Source: Conus ventricosus (taxonomy: Eukaryota > Mollusca > Gastropoda > Neogastropoda > Conidae). From it: a stretch of DNA of 64,000 nt. This document shows positions 33,060 through 46,632 of the stretch, piece after piece; the first letter of the stretch is position 1; each line of letters opens with the position of its first letter. Where the stretch lies: assembly GCA_018398815.1 (NCBI GenBank), contig CM031595.1:141111614-141175613 (forward strand), in the 5' to 3' direction. Both the position numbers and the translations under genes were made by a program. The notes beneath the pieces were generated by a model that was given only the letters and a program-made list of their open reading frames with translations, searched no databases and was not told the origin of the DNA.

Positions 33060-34240
33060 CTTGACTTGAGGTGTTGGAGGCCTCGTTGGATGGCCTGTTC
33101 CCTTCGAGATTTGTAGGTGTTGGTTGTAGTCTTGCTCTGACATAGGACCAGAAAGCTTTTGGATTTTTCTTTGCCTGGGCTGCGACAGATTTTTCTAGTT
33201 TTCTCTGGGCTTTCCTGGTTGCGTTTCTGGCTTGGTTGCGGGCTCTTGCATATTTGATGCACTCCTTGCCATCTCTGCTTTCACTCCATTTTCTAAACAG
33301 CCGGTGTTTCTTCCTAACACTCTTTAAGGTTCCTTGTCCATCCACCTCTTGGACTGCTTACCTGTCACCCATATCTTTGGAACATGGTTGTCTATTGCAG
33401 TGCTCAGTTTGCTCTTGATGAAGGCCAAGTCGCTTCGGTGGATTTGTTCCTAAGTCCTAATTCCCAGTCCACGGATCTCAATTCTTCGACCACTCTATCG
33501 GTGTCGGCTTTGAGAAGTTGTAAACGAGTATTGATGTCTTTCCAACTCTGAGTCTTGCTGCAAGCCAGAACTCTGAGCACAGCATGGTCGCTCTTACCAG
33601 GCCTTCGTCGGTAACTACCTCATTCAAAATTTCCTCTGTATTTGTGAAAAACCAAGTCAACAAGGCTTGGTGACTGGCCATCTCTGTAGCGAGTAGGTTT
33701 TTTCGGATGCTGAAACAGGAAGGAGTCCTTACATGTTTTCAAGAAGTGGTAGGCAGGGTGGTCCTCTTTGTACTGCAGGTTTCGTTCTTTCAGTCTATAT
33801 CTGGATAATTGAAGTCACCCAAGAGCAACAAACGGTTTGGTTTGCCTCCGTTACTTTCCTCAGAAGGTCATTTAGGCTCATATTGCTTTCTACACTGCTG
33901 TTAGGGCTCCTGTAGATAGGCCCCACAAGGATAGACGTTCCCTCACTCAGGTTGCATTCTGTGAAGACTGACTCTTCAAAGTCGGTTGCTAACTCCTCGT
34001 TGAGACATGGTTTCAAGTTACTCTTGGCGTACAGGGCAATCCCACGCCCTCCCTTTTCCAAGTTGTGAAAGAGTTCATAACCATCAATGAGATCTCACAT
34101 TCCTGTACTGAGTATCGACAGTGCTTTGGTTTTTACCTCTGTAATAGCAATAATAGCAGGACTATACAATTCGATCTGTGCTTGGCTCAGGTCTTTTGTT
34201 CATCAAACAATCAGCGTTCGTATATAAGCATGTGCAAGAT
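33060..34240 (-). pseudogene. LINE E ORF2, endonuclease only
   Basis: On the minus strand it starts with SCTCLYTNADCLMNKRPE, then GGRGIALYAKSNLKPCLNEE, SILVGPIYRSPNSSVESN, YRDGQSP..LVDLVFTNTEE and a VRSDHAVLR-type block (His-containing catalytic motif) with indels. The linker to RT follows and is cut off. No RT motif is found in the adjoining DNA. Confidence 0.75.
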
Positions 34241-34439
34241 GATAAATCATTTAAATTACTCGAAGACTGACCAGCAGAAGAAAAAGAATGGCTAGAACTG
34301 TCGGACTGACTATAGCTTGAGAAAACTTTACAGCTATGTACAGATGTTGGGGTTTTCCCCTTAGCACCGATTCTTAGTCTTGGTTTGGCTTTTTTGGTGG
34401 GTACTTCCCTATGTTGACAACCGTTCCTGCGTACCCACT

Positions 34440-35345
34440 TGGCAATCCCGTCCCCCGACTTCTGTGAATCTTCCTGCCTTCTCTTCATTTCTTTGAAGAG
34501 CTCCTCCTGTTTTCTTTCGGAAGGGGTCATATCACGACGAAGAGCTAATGTGCTACACAGTCTTACATCATCATCGCCCTCACTTGTTTTTTCTTCTTTC
34601 TTTGCCTTATTGAAAAGTCTAAGTGTTTCATTCGCGGGCTGCTTGACTAGGGAAGGACACTCGTAGAGGTCTGTCTTTCTTTGCTTGCCTGTCCCCTGAC
34701 GTCTGGGTACGTAAGCGTCGAATGTCAACTGGATGGCTCCTGGATCCGATTTCTTTTAGAACCTGCATAACCCTCTCTTCGTCGTCCTTTTTCATGGTTT
34801 CCTGGTCTTGAGAAATGCTCTCTGGGAGTCTGAAAATCATCACGTTGGTCTGTCTCTTGTGTCTGTCCTCAGATTCAGCTGTCAGTTCCTTCGTTTTGGT
34901 GTCTACCATAGACTTAATGTCCTCTAAATTTAATGCCTTCGCATCAGTTGGCTTGTTTCTGAACATCTTTTTGTATGTTCACATTGGCCTCCTTCATAGG
35001 CATTGTGAATTCACCCTCCTCAATCTTAGTGATACGGCCTTCTGCTGTGCAAACTTTCTCAGTGTACTGATGTCAACTTCAAGTTTTGCCATCTTCCCAA
35101 ACACTTTTGAGGCGAAAAAGTTGCATGAATTGTTACAAAACCAGTGGAGCTGTGGGTTACTGGAATTACTCTTTCATAATTACGTCGTAAACATCCTCAG
35201 ATATTGCCTGACATGATGTATGAAACCATCGCTCACAAGACCACAGTGAAGGGACTTGAGATTGTCTTTCACCATCTTCTTGCAGCTACCACATGGCTCG
35301 CTGATGGAAGGTTTCGCCTCAGAGGTTGAACCCCTCGATGCTGAA
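34440..35345 (-). pseudogene. LINE E ORF1: PHD-like finger plus RRM-like domain
   Basis: On the minus strand, CGSCKKMVKDNLKSLHCGLC and WFHTSCQAISEDVYD (about 35298-35185) form a C4HC3-like PHD finger. NSSNPQLHWFCNNSC completes it after a frame change. A short helical linker leads to RQTNVMIFRLPES..RVMQVLKEIG..RPLRVSFPSQAARE (about 34840-34630), an RRM-like fold usual in LINE ORF1, and RDMTPSERKQEELFKEMKRR near the end. Such proteins bind LINE RNA. At least three frameshifts are needed to join the blocks, so it is a pseudogene. Confidence 0.72.
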
Positions 35346-35430
35346 CTCTTTCTGGACATTATCAAATGCTTGCCGTCCGACTTCCACAAACAAGAAGTGA
35401 AGTGAACTTGAGAACAACACGATTGCAAAG

Positions 35431-36266
35431 CAGCTCACTGTAGCGGCAGAGCTATACGTAATAACTTTATCACCCTCTGAACTGAATTTCACCTTATCTT
35501 CACGGCTGGCGGCAATGATTAGACATTTACTATCACCTTAACAAAAACTGGAACCTGTAGTCATCCACAACATGCAACCCTGTGCACGAACGTCAGAACA
35601 TTATGCAATCATAAGACTTTATCAGTGTGTAGGCACATTCAGAATCATTGCACAGGCAAAAGGACTGAAAGAACAGAAAGAAACAAAAACCAAAGTCGTA
35701 TGACGCGAGAGCATGAATTGCCAGGTAAATGACAGTTCTTCTTCGCGCCTGTAGCCTCTTTACAACAAAGCAGATTACTTATGGTTTCAGCATGGAATTG
35801 CCAGGTAACAGCTCCAATCTTTCTTCGCACGCTCAGGCTCCCAAACACACGTGAATCCCCTCACTCACTCACCCACACAGAGACAACACGTGCACAGATA
35901 AACATGTGAAGGTACTGGAAGATTATGATAGTAGTTCTGGTCTTAATGTTAAGAAGCTGCATCCAAATTTACTTTTAAGTTCTCTGAATAAGCAGCTGCA
36001 CTGGCCGCCGAACACCGTTTCTGGGGCAGTCCAGCCATATCGATACCCGAGGTTGTAGAGTAAAATCACATCAACGTTTGTGACGCCAGCACAAGGCGAC
36101 AATTGTCTTCATACGACGAAAGCTAGGAAATTGTGTGTTCAAAGACGCAAATTATATATTAAGTTGTTTTTTTTTAATCTGAATAATTTCGTTTTCATAA
36201 TTTTTTCTTGTGCCCATGAGTTAGATTCACCGATACAAGTTTGTTAAAAAAACAATCTTAAAAAGC
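35431..36266. other. Unassigned, possibly LINE E 5' UTR
   Basis: Follows the ORF1 start on the minus strand. It contains a 34-bp near-repeat at about 35711-35760 and 35790-35830 ('gcatgaattgccaggtaaat' / 'gcatggaattgccaggtaac'). No gene is recognised. Confidence 0.3.
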
Positions 36267-36401
36267 GGGGGGGGGGGGGGGGGGAGGGGTGATAGGGGGA
36301 GGGGGAAGCATGGGGTATTTAAACAAAACACACACACACACACACACACACTGTTGAGGAGTCAAACTTGTGTCACACACACACACACACACACACGAAC
36401 A
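36267..36401 (+). repeat. G(18) tract and two (CA)n blocks
   Basis: G(18) at 36267-36284, then (CA)n at about 36328-36351 and 36374-36396. Confidence 0.9.
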
Positions 36402-39240
36402 GTGGGGCAGGAAAGGACCCTAAAGGACAAGGAAAATCCGGGAAATGCTGTTGCTTGGTGGGGCAGGGGCAGGATGATGGATGTTGGACGTTGTCTTCAA
36501 GATGGGAACAGACCCACTGGTTTGCCCAGCACTGTGGGCGGCCATTGTCCCGGACGCAGGATGGAATCCTGAAGGCTGCTGTAGTGATGAACGCCGAGAC
36601 CAGTGTCTTTCTGGTGCTCATCTCGTGGTTGGGAGGCCGGTATGTGTGAAGACTGCATCCCGTTCTCTCCACATGGTAATGGAATGGGCGACCTCGATAA
36701 TGGCTGTCTGCGACAACCTGCCTGTGCCTTTTGGGCTGGGGTGGAGGAAATTGGCGTACATGTCCGCTTATGGTGATGAAGAATGGATGTGGTCAGCATG
36801 TTTTCATTGAAACACACTTTTGAAGGGGACAAATTGGGCAGGTGGACGGTCTTCTTCACTGGGTGCTGTCCCACTGGGGGGTATGATGGAGGAAGTCAAC
36901 AGCACAGCCTGGCAGACAACACACGTGATGTGCTTGATCACTTGTGTCCATGTATGTTCCATGATTGGTGTACGTTTGCATGTGCTTATTCCAATATGAA
37001 GTATGATTTGTTTTGTGTTGTTGCATGGGATGTGTTTCAGCCAATGAATGAGGTAATCGACAGACAGACCTGGAACACTGATGATTTGTTTCCTGCCCTT
37101 GTAGAAGACTTGGGCTGTTGCTTTGTATGGCCGAATCACCAATAGGTGATTCAGAGAGAAAAATTTATTCAATGAAAAACCACAGCAAAATCTTGATGGG
37201 TATAATTTGATAATTGCTTTATAATCATAAATTAAATTAAATGACCGCCGCATTAAAGAAGTAACACATCTTCCAGCATGCTCACATGATGAGAGATCCT
37301 TAAGACACCAGCTGTTGTTACAAAAGAGATGAGAGGAAGAGAGTGGAAGAGGGCAGGTAAGGAACAATTGGCTGAAAAATTGAAGGGAACAGAAAAGAGA
37401 AGGAAAAATGATGAGGGGCGAAAAGGAAAAGGTTTGGGTTGGGACACCAAAGAGGACAGAAGAGCACCACTGAAATTACAGGTCATCAGTAGATTCTCAG
37501 AATTAAGAACTTCTGATGTACTGTCCTGCTAGTAGTGCTGACTGATATGCGCATATTCCATGCTTGTTCTGGTGATTTACCATGAACAGCCACAAGAAGG
37601 TTGTTCTTAGCCATGATAGTACATTAGGAAGACTGATCACTCCGCAAAATTGCTTTCACGAACTGTCAGACCGTTTTGCGATTTCTCTTTTGGTTTCTGC
37701 AGGGACCTCCAAGACTTGCCAATTGTTGTGCCTATGAGATCTTTGGTCTTAGTAGAGATGAGAACATGGTCAGTGGAAAGCTATTTTCCTTTTTAATCAC
37801 AGTTTTTGCTTCTTCTTTTGGGAGAACCTATTTGCCATAAACCCAAATCTTAAGAGTTATTTTCCTTGCGGTGCTCACAAGGTCTCACTGGTAACAATGA
37901 GTTTATAGAATTCAGTGAATGACTCAGTCCAACACATAAACTAACAGATGGATAGATAAATAGAGATATTGATACATGTCGTGAGAATAATCGATAATAT
38001 TGATATATGTCAAGAGAAGTGTGTATGTGTGCTTCTATAAAATTAGCAAACTGAGAAGAACAACGCCGCAATGTGTACAATCCACCTTCCATGCAAACAA
38101 ATACCACCACTGAAAAAAGGTGCCTGGATACAAACTGTTCACCTTATAGAGCTAAGGAGGAGCATTCCTCTAGTAGGTCTACCTCTTGAGACAGACCTGT
38201 TCGGCTGAAAGAGGTGTTGAGGGAGGAGGAAACTGACAAGTTCCAAACTGACTGAAATTGCCATTTCAGCTGCAATGAGAGCAAGATAATTCGAACACAA
38301 GACAAATTGTTGTTAATATGCATATATTCCGTTTTAAGACATCAAATTGTTCACTAATCACTGAAGCCCGAATATCATTTGAAAAATGCTTTGTTCTCGC
38401 TCCTGACAATTTTCGTTATACAGCTTTTCTGGACAACATAAAGACTGGGTAATTGATTGCAACCCAATGATCACTCACAGCTTAAGCTTTCCCAGCAACA
38501 GTCTTCAGTGCAACTTACAGCATACCTTGTAGTGTGGCCAAAGCCAAAGGCTGTTGGGAAGTTAGGGTACGGGTAGAGTTGGTTCCATGCTTATAGTCGT
38601 CTTCCATTCCACAATCAATCAGTTTCCTTCATAAAAATCCTGAACCACTTAATATACAAGTCAGTGTGACCCAATATGGACAGTTGCTTTTGCTGGCTAA
38701 TCCCTAGATGACATTGCCCAGGCCATCAGTCTGGATCAGAGGACAGGAGTGTGCAATTCAGACTTTACATCCAGCCTTCTATGCAGTTTCCCAGCCAATC
38801 AGACAGGTCACACTCAGGAGTTTTTGATATGTGAAGCTTCCGATGACAAAGTAGTTCTTTCACATTTAAAAAAGGCTTTTCAGTGCCTTAATCTTGGCAC
38901 AAAGAGAAAACTCCATAATTTAATTCCAAATGTCATACAGCGTTGCTGTAGAAATCTCAAGAAATGGTTCACAAAGTCAAATTTCTGCTCATTTACAAAC
39001 TCATCCATTCATGTTGCTTATAACCTACATGATTGCAACGGGCCATATCAAGGCTCTGATTAAATACATGGAACACTATCTAATGTTGTTAGATCCCCTA
39101 TATAGTCATTACTGATCTGATGAAGAGATTAGCATGAAGCACTCTCAAATTCTTGATTATTAAGAGTTTGCATTGCAGGGTGTCACCGATGTCCACCTCG
39201 AGACATGGAATCAAAAATAAATCGACAAGACAAGTTCTAG
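36402..39240. other. Unassigned region with overlapping open frames at 36.4-37.4 kb
   Basis: Between 36370 and 37370 both strands are unusually open: up to 187 codons on minus (36804-37367) and 120 codons on plus (36783-37145). None has a motif I can name, nor splice sites that join the pieces convincingly. 37371-39240 shows no feature. Confidence 0.3.
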
Positions 39241-42200
39241 AACATTTTTCTTTTTCCAAATATTTATTATGAAGCAAACAATACAACCAAACACAGGCCT
39301 GCAATTCCATCAGTGTATACACAGTACAGGTAAACACAGAGACATTACACAAGTGCCTGGAAAGATTACTTCCTGTCTCAAGTACTTTTCACTAGTTGCT
39401 GCACAGACTACTTCTATCATTCTCAAGTGTCAACTGGCAATTAGAATAATTATCAGTTTGCAGTGAATTTTCAAGCATGTACACAATGAAAACAACACTT
39501 ACATGGATACATATGTACAACAAATACACATTCTCCCTTCTCTCTTTCTTTTTCAAGACAACTAATGATTCGTTTACTATGTGGCAGATCAGGGGGCATC
39601 AAAGCAAAACATGGAACACAGATATGATAAACGGCGCAAGTGCAAACTAAACAGAGACGTGTGTGTTTTTGTGTGTGCTTGTTTGCTTGTGTACACCTCC
39701 CACACACCCTCCCCCTTCTAAAAGTTGTAAAAACAAGACATCCTTCCTATCAATTTTGCCAACACATACATCTAGGGCATTTGCAGGTAGTATTTATGTT
39801 AGTCCTTCAAGAAATTTTTTTCAAAATGGAAAGCTTTATGTTACTCTCTTTGCTCTGCTATGGATCACTATCATGTCAAACTCTTGCACTAGAAATAGCC
39901 TGAAAGATTTTGACAGGGCACACTTTGACACACTGTGTAAAACTCTTGCAAGTTTCAACCACTGTAAACTCTAACTTGGTACACAGGGTATGAGACTTGC
40001 CTAGACTGATATACTGTATTGGTGGTACTGTATAAGCAGACACAAAATCTTAATGAATTATACCCTATTATTACTTCTGCAATCTGTGCCCCAAACTAAT
40101 GATATGGAAACATCTTAAAACAAAAATGAGACATTCTCACTAGAGTACAGATTTTTGGAGGTCGCGGTGTACATCCTTTGGTAAACACTCCACAAATAGG
40201 CACAGCTGTACACATTCTCTCATCATAATAGGATACACAAGCACTCACTGTTCACTCACACTTTCACATACACACTTTCACCCATACACATTGCTTGCAC
40301 ACAAACACACTGGGGCGCACACGCCTTCATTCAACCAGACTTTCATTCATCTATATTTTCAATTTCTCATAGACACTTTCCAGGAACTTTCTGCCTACGA
40401 GGCTATTAAACTTGCATGCAAAAAATTCACGTTGCAAGAAGAGTTCTATTCTACAGACTTACTCCACATCTCTTCTGCTGGTCCATTCAACTTCTACCAC
40501 ACCTGGACATTTCTTTTAACCTGTCCTGCGACACCTTAATTAAAGAGTGCTTTATGCCTCAAAGCAGCCATGGATTAGACCTCAACTGATTCTGTGCATG
40601 AGAATCTCTGGACAAGTCGGCTTTCTGCGGAGAATGGAAAGGTTCAGCAATGTCTAATTTGACAACTCTAACAAAGAATGAATGAATGAAATTTTTTACA
40701 ATCAATACTCAAGCCCTGTTTCAAACACAACTTTTCTTGTTAAATTTCAAAAACAAAATTTGCCCATTGTAAAAAGGCAGTTACAGCATCTCTCAATCTT
40801 GATTAAATTTAAACCTTCAGCATCAATTTTGATTTAACTGAAGCATAATATATGAACAAAATCACTTTTGGAGAAATTAAAGGGACTAACAAAAGGGGCA
40901 CAAACTTCCAGAATCAAATGAATTTTTGAAAAACGCTTGTTTACAGACCTAACATCACTTCAATCATATTTATGAATGGAAAAAAATCTTGGTCATGAAT
41001 GGCAACACCATAAATCAATCCTAAGGAAAAGTATTGTTTCTGGTGTAGACTGTCTAAGAGGGTTTTAAGACTTTTCCCCGTACACTCTGCAGCAAAGTTA
41101 AAAAAATTTTTCTTTAAAATTCTATATATCTGGGTGAGACTGGGAAATCCAAAAAGTTGGATGAAAAAGGCACTGCTAAATTAGAAAAAAGGGACCTTCT
41201 TGCAGCCATCAACGGAAACAGTGCTTTGATGTTTGGGCTGGTTTGGGGAAACTGTATACACAAGTCTGGAGAAACGACTGAATCCACAGGATGGGTCAGA
41301 AAAAGCAGCACACAGAGAGTAGAATGGAGAACCGATGCAAGTGACTGAATGACTGAATCCACAGAATGGGTCAGAAGAAATAACACACAGACAGTAGACT
41401 GGAAAACAAGATGTGAGTGAAACACAGTGTAGCTATTTGTATTACACAATTTCCAACTTTTTTTAACAGTTCTAAGAAAGGGCCTGAAATGCATGTGACT
41501 CAGATCAATTGGGTTTTTTACAGACCCACAGATTTAATTTTAACAAATATGGTGGCATTGCAGAGTCAATGACCATAGTTTATCAGAAAGTGTATCACTT
41601 AATTCTTTTAAAACAGGTTTGTTCCCATAAATTTTGGGCTGATCTTCTGGGAAGACAAGTCCTAAGCAACAATTTTTTTTTTTCTAAAAAAAAAAAGGGT
41701 TTTCACTAAAGGTTTAGAAAAGTCTTGAAAACAATTGTCAAAAGATCTGCAAAAAACTAATTTTCAATTTGTTTTATCATAACTTCATAGGTCATCCCTT
41801 AAAAACAACAATAAAAGCATCTAGCAACACAAGGGAATGGGAAAGAAAGAAAGCATAGTAAAGAATCAGGAGGGGCGGGGGATCGTACATACACACTTCA
41901 CAAAGCACTTGCAACTAAACCAGGCAAATACAGTCGTTACACACCCTCAATATTAGGATGCACAAACATCAACCAATCAAAACTATTTTAAACTAAACTA
42001 AATACTTCACTAACTTTTCATGCTTATTGCAGAGAGTAAGCGAGTGAGTGAAGTCTAGTACATACGCAGTTTAAGCCGGGAGTATGTGAGCAACTAAAAC
42101 AGCAGGCATGGCATCGTCTTGCCTCCTAGTTGTCTAAGTAATCCTTTTGGCCACCAGACAATCCTTGCACCAACAATGGATAAGCAAGCACCTTCTTACA

Positions 42201-43883
42201 AGCATATCTCGGGCCCAGTATGACTCAAAATGTTAATACAGATGTAAAGCTGGTTTATCATTTTGGGTTGTGTCCTGGGTTTTCATATTAAACATACAAG
42301 ATGATCACACACACACACAAACACACACACATTTTGATGTAACTTACCACTAATTCTGCTAATAAGTAACCCACAACAACAACACACATACAAACACAAA
42401 TTAACAAGAACAGTAAAGAACAGAGGCGCAGGCAAACTGATCACTTGACAAATGGAGATGAAGAAGGACCGGGGGTAGAGAAGACGGAATCCAAACAATC
42501 AAGTTTTTAAAAAAAAGTATTTCTGCAACCTTCACAGATAGAAAGTTTCAAACACCTGAACTTCTACAATGAAATCTTAATAAAAAGTAAACTTCTATAT
42601 ATGCAGATGAACATTTAAAGGGTAAAATACACCTTGCTCATAATAAAAAAAAAGAAAAAAGTTTGTACACATCATGAATAACACCCGACAGATTTTAAAT
42701 TGTCAAATTTTCCTCTTGTCATGAATGGAAAATGTTTTCAAGCTGCTTTCAGACAGTGAACAATTCTAATCATATTCATTTAAAAACAAAAGACTTTGTT
42801 TATGGTAACTCTGAAATTCCCAAACAGTTATGTTTTTTGGTTCTACTTTACGTTAACTGTTATAGAAATGTTTGCCCAACAAAGACACACCTTTATTCCA
42901 AAGTTGTCTCATTTCTCTTCTTCACCACCACTCCCGACCCACCCCCAACTAATAGCTTCTGCTTGTGGTGCAATTTTAGCGCCTATTTCAACAATGACCT
43001 GTTCTGATAATGCCCTAACAAGGTTTTACTTGTATCGACAACACATGACCCAAAAAAGCTGAAACTGCAAAATCCCAATAACGATACAGCTGCATTTTTT
43101 CTCAAAACTGGGCCCTTTTTCATAAAAGACCTTTAATTCAACTGTACAAAAGAAAAAAAAACTTTCTTGTACTCTTTCCTCTGCCTCTTCTTTTAATAAC
43201 CTGTGCCACAAAACGAAGCTGGATAGTGGTCTTAACACAATTCTAAACCCCCTTTCCCCACCTATCCCCCTCATCCTCATCTTCGCTTTCAAACCTTACC
43301 CGCCAGAATGAACAAATCAGAGATCACCCTGGGACTGCCCCGTCTGATCACAAAGTCAGTTCAATAGTAAATAGTAGCAATGTAACTATAGACAGCCCCC
43401 TATAACATTTGGGCTTGAGCAAAACTAAAACAGTAACTTCATCAAAACAACATGGAAAAAAGAATCACAGGGAGAAAAACATGATGCAAGTTAATACTGG
43501 CTGTATCAAAAAAAAAAAGTCTTAAAAGTTATTCCCAACCCAAAGCGTGATCCATCCATCTTTCATTTCCTTTTAGGTGGTAAGGGGTAAAAGGTGTTGA
43601 TAAGATAGGATTACAACAATGGTGAATGTGTGTCCCGCAACAGTCCCTCTAGAGCTTTAAAATTCAAGATGATTAGGGGGCCGAAAACTATAATCATTGT
43701 GTAAGTGTTCACATTTACAGAATTGAAATATTTTTAGCTGAATTCCTTTTAAGCAGGGTCTTAGTCAAATGCATTAATGGATTCATTGGCTTGACAAGGC
43801 ACTTGAGAATGTGTTCCAGAAAGCATCAGCCTTCCTGTTTAACCTATTTTTCTTTCAAATTTAAACAGTTGCAAATCTAGTTA
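39241..43883. other. AT-rich non-repetitive DNA downstream of the minus-strand gene
   Basis: No coding signal. On the minus strand an AATAAA motif lies near 39262-39268. This could be the far end of a very long 3' UTR or simply intergenic DNA. Short duplicated segments occur at about 41330-41400 ('gactgaatccacaga' and 'atgggtcagaa' repeated from 41275). Confidence 0.3.
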
Positions 43884-44451
43884 AACAATCAGGGCTTAAA
43901 ACAGGGGGAGGAAAAAACCACTGAAACTAGGGGGGTCCGGGGCATGCTCCCCCGGGAAAATTTGTTTAAAAACCGAGTGTAAATCTATGCCATTTCGCGC
44001 TTTCTGGACATAATTTCAAGAGTTATTTAGTGCATAAAATTGCTGTAAAAAACTAATTATTTCAGGAAGACATATTTGGGACAAGGGAGAAGGGTTAAAC
44101 ACATAATAAAATGAACACTCCCCCTTTAACTTGAGTGTTTTACAGATGTTCACCAACTATAGTCTTTGGATGAAATCTCACTTCTGGGGTTGCCCCAATA
44201 AGTTTCACTTTTCAGGGTTTTAAAAGATCACACAATATCAAGTTTGAAGTTGGTGCACACAAAGTCATAACTGCATCTAACACTTTAAAGTTCATCTCAT
44301 ATAACAGAGATCGACTGTGGAAATCAGCACATTTTGAAAGTCACAATATCCAAATTTTGATAAATGAGAAACTTGTGGAATCAGCCCATACTGAAAGTCA
44401 AATTTTGAAGTTCCTAAATTATAATAAACACTGAAATACAGGATTTCACAA

Positions 44452-44503
<52 letters not shown>

Positions 44504-44519
44504 TGTCATTTGGGTGTTT

Positions 44520-45105
44520 GGGTGGTGGAGGCATTAAAGAAACATAGCAAGGAACTCTGTTTCTTCTTGCTGCTTGCATTGTCTGCACTGTCTTTGCCAT
44601 CCACCTTCTTGCTGACTTGAATTTCAACCCTATCTTTGTCTGCTATTTCCTTGCTTTCTCCTGTCTGGCTTTCACACTCTACAATTTTTATTTCATTCTC
44701 ATCCCCCTTCTTGCTGACAACTTGACTTTGATTAGTTTGAACCCTCTCTTTTTCCTTGCTGCCTCCCGCCTGGCTTGCACTCTCCACATTTTTATATCAC
44801 CCTCTTTTTTCCCCACAGGATTGCAATGTTCTATCCTGGCACGTTTTACTGCTGCTAAAGTGTCTTCAGTTACCTTTCTTGTAGTTCTACTCAGCGCCTT
44901 GACGTTTGACACGTGCTTCGCTGAACGAATGTGCTCAAGAGCTTTCTTCCCGCGACCACCGTAACACTTCCCTTAAGCACAGTTTGCACCAAGCTAAACC
45001 TGGTGCAATAACTTTGCGAAGAAAGTCTCCAATGACTTCTTCGTCAACTTTCTGAAGCGTCCACTCCCATTTCCACTTGTTTTTAATTGCAGATTCAGGC
45101 ATGGG
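44520..45105 (-). pseudogene. D1 finger ORF segment 2 (divergent duplicate)
   Basis: On the minus strand MPESAIKNKWKWEWTLQKVD starts a second copy of the same domain type: WCKLC, then after a 1-nt frame change GGRGKKALEHIRSAKH (H-x5-H). A basic tail rich in K/R follows, ending as SSKKKQSSLLCFFNASTTQT. The shared KWKWEW and finger layout suggest it duplicates segment 1. Confidence 0.55.
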
Positions 45106-45689
45106 AATTGACTGAAAGGGAAAACTCTGAAATGTAGGGGGGTCCGGGGGCATGCCCCCCCGGAAAAATTTTTTTTTTCAAGATCAAAATCTGTGCAATC
45201 TGGGCTATCCTGACTTCATTTTTATGGATTTAAGAACGTAAAAAAAATGAAGTAAATTAGCATTAAAACAACAAACAAAAACAATTTTCACACAAAATGT
45301 TTTTATTCAGTTCTATGAGTTTATCTCCAGCTGACTACAAAGATCACACAGGCTCAAAAAACAAACAAACAAACAACAAAAACAAAACAACAATCAACCA
45401 ACCCAATCAATCCAAACAATCACCAATCAACCAACCAACCAACTGGTCAACCAACCAAACAAGAAACACCCCCACACACACAAAAGAAAAGTTAAGCCTG
45501 CACACATTCACTTGAAACTGGTTACAGACACTGGCACCAGGCATTACCTCCAGAGCTGAGGCAAGCATCTCTGAAGAGAAAACAGGAAGGTAGCCTATTT
45601 GAAGTTTACTGCTGTGAAGACTGTCACACAAGCAGCTCCCCTGTTTACTGCTGTCACTAAGAAGAATGTCACACAAGCAGCTCCCTGTT

Positions 45690-45975
45690 TACTGCTGTCA
45701 CTGAGAAGAATGTCATCCAGATGCTTCTTTGAGCGGAGATGGTCAGTCAGTGTTGAAACACCACGACTGGCGTAAGATACGTCTTTGTTGCAGACAATAC
45801 ACCGTGCAGCTCCACTGATATTTATCTTGCGAAAGCGCGTCCCAGGGCGCTCCTTCTTTACTACATCTCCGATTTCCACCTCCACAACTACAAATATCCA
45901 CTCCCATTTCCATTTATTTGGGCACTTGTCTTCGAACGGATCGCCGAAGTTTACCACACGACCAAGGCACGCCAT
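45690..45975 (-). pseudogene. D1 finger ORF segment 1
   Basis: On the minus strand a protein start MACLGRVVNFGDPFEDKCPN is followed by KWKWEWIF and a C2H2/BED-like finger CIVCNKDVSYASRG..TDHLRSKKH (C-x2-C, then H-x5-H). Such fingers form the DNA-binding N-terminus of transposases. The frame decays after 'LLSDSSKQGA', where a 45-bp stretch is directly repeated (about 45625-45715). Confidence 0.6.
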
Positions 45976-46632
45976 GTTGAAAACTCGCCCTGTTCAAAGT
46001 TTGCGCATGCGCAGAAAGTCACGATATTCACAAATTTGGGCTGCCCGCGAGAGTTAATAGCTGCTGTTGCTGGCGATTTGGGTAACTGAGGCAGGCGTTC
46101 GGCAGCACGCAAACACAGTACGCTCGCGTTCCGCAATAGGCTAGTCTCGATCGTCCATACCCAAACTTCCGCGAGAACGAGAACAGAGAACGAGATAACG
46201 CTCGCATTAGTATAACTTGGTCTAGGCCAGCCGAGGCTAGTTCAGCAACAGCTAAAACCGTGGCTTTATATTTTTTGTACCCCAGATTTTTTTTTTCGCG
46301 GACGCAATTTCGTTTTCGCGGAAAGCAAATTTACTGCTGCGGAAATCAGCGTTTCGCTGACAATTCCCATGCCTGAGATTCGTCAAAAGATCGACCCGCA
46401 TGAACAATGACTGCTCGCTCCGCCATTTTGTTTTTTCGGAAGTCCGACAGGAAACTTCTTCCAAGATTCAGAATAATCAGGGGCCATAACTTGCGCGCAG
46501 TTGCTATGAACGCTTGCAAGCCGATCACGGATACCTTGCTCCTTCGAGGGTTTTTTTTTTTTTTTTTTTTTTTTGACAAACCGAAATCGCGGAATTCCGC
46601 CCAGACGCGGAACGTTTTAAGCCCTGAACAAT

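Larger units (their letters stand above)
33060..35430 (-). mobile_element. LINE E: CR1-like LINE, antisense, missing its RT half
   Basis: On the minus strand ORF1 and the endonuclease of ORF2 are present, but the element stops in the endonuclease-RT linker (NQARNATRKAQRKLEKSVAA, KNPKAFWSYVRARLQPT) and is joined at about 33060 to a (CA)n tract. LINE insertions normally lose the 5' end. Loss of the 3' end therefore points to a later deletion or rearrangement next to the CA/poly-C block. Confidence 0.82.
43890..46626. mobile_element. DNA element D1, CAGGGCTTAAAAC ends, 6-bp target duplication
   Basis: A perfect 13-bp terminal inverted repeat, CAGGGCTTAAAAC (43890-43902) / GTTTTAAGCCCTG (46614-46626), is flanked by AACAAT at 43884-43889 and 46627-46632. 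The interior holds two zinc-finger ORF segments on the minus strand, two copies of a GC-hairpin cassette ('ggggggtccgggg' + 'catgc' + C-run, about 43927 and 45137) and a (CA)n tract at 44456-44501. The CAG..CTG ends and finger resemble hAT-like elements. A 6-bp duplication is not the usual 8, so superfamily placement is open. No catalytic transposase core is visible. Confidence 0.85.

Noticed and set aside
36481..37367. Overlapping frames of 109-187 codons on both strands
   Set aside because: No recognisable domain, no convincing splice partners, and both strands are equally open. Kept only as an unassigned region.
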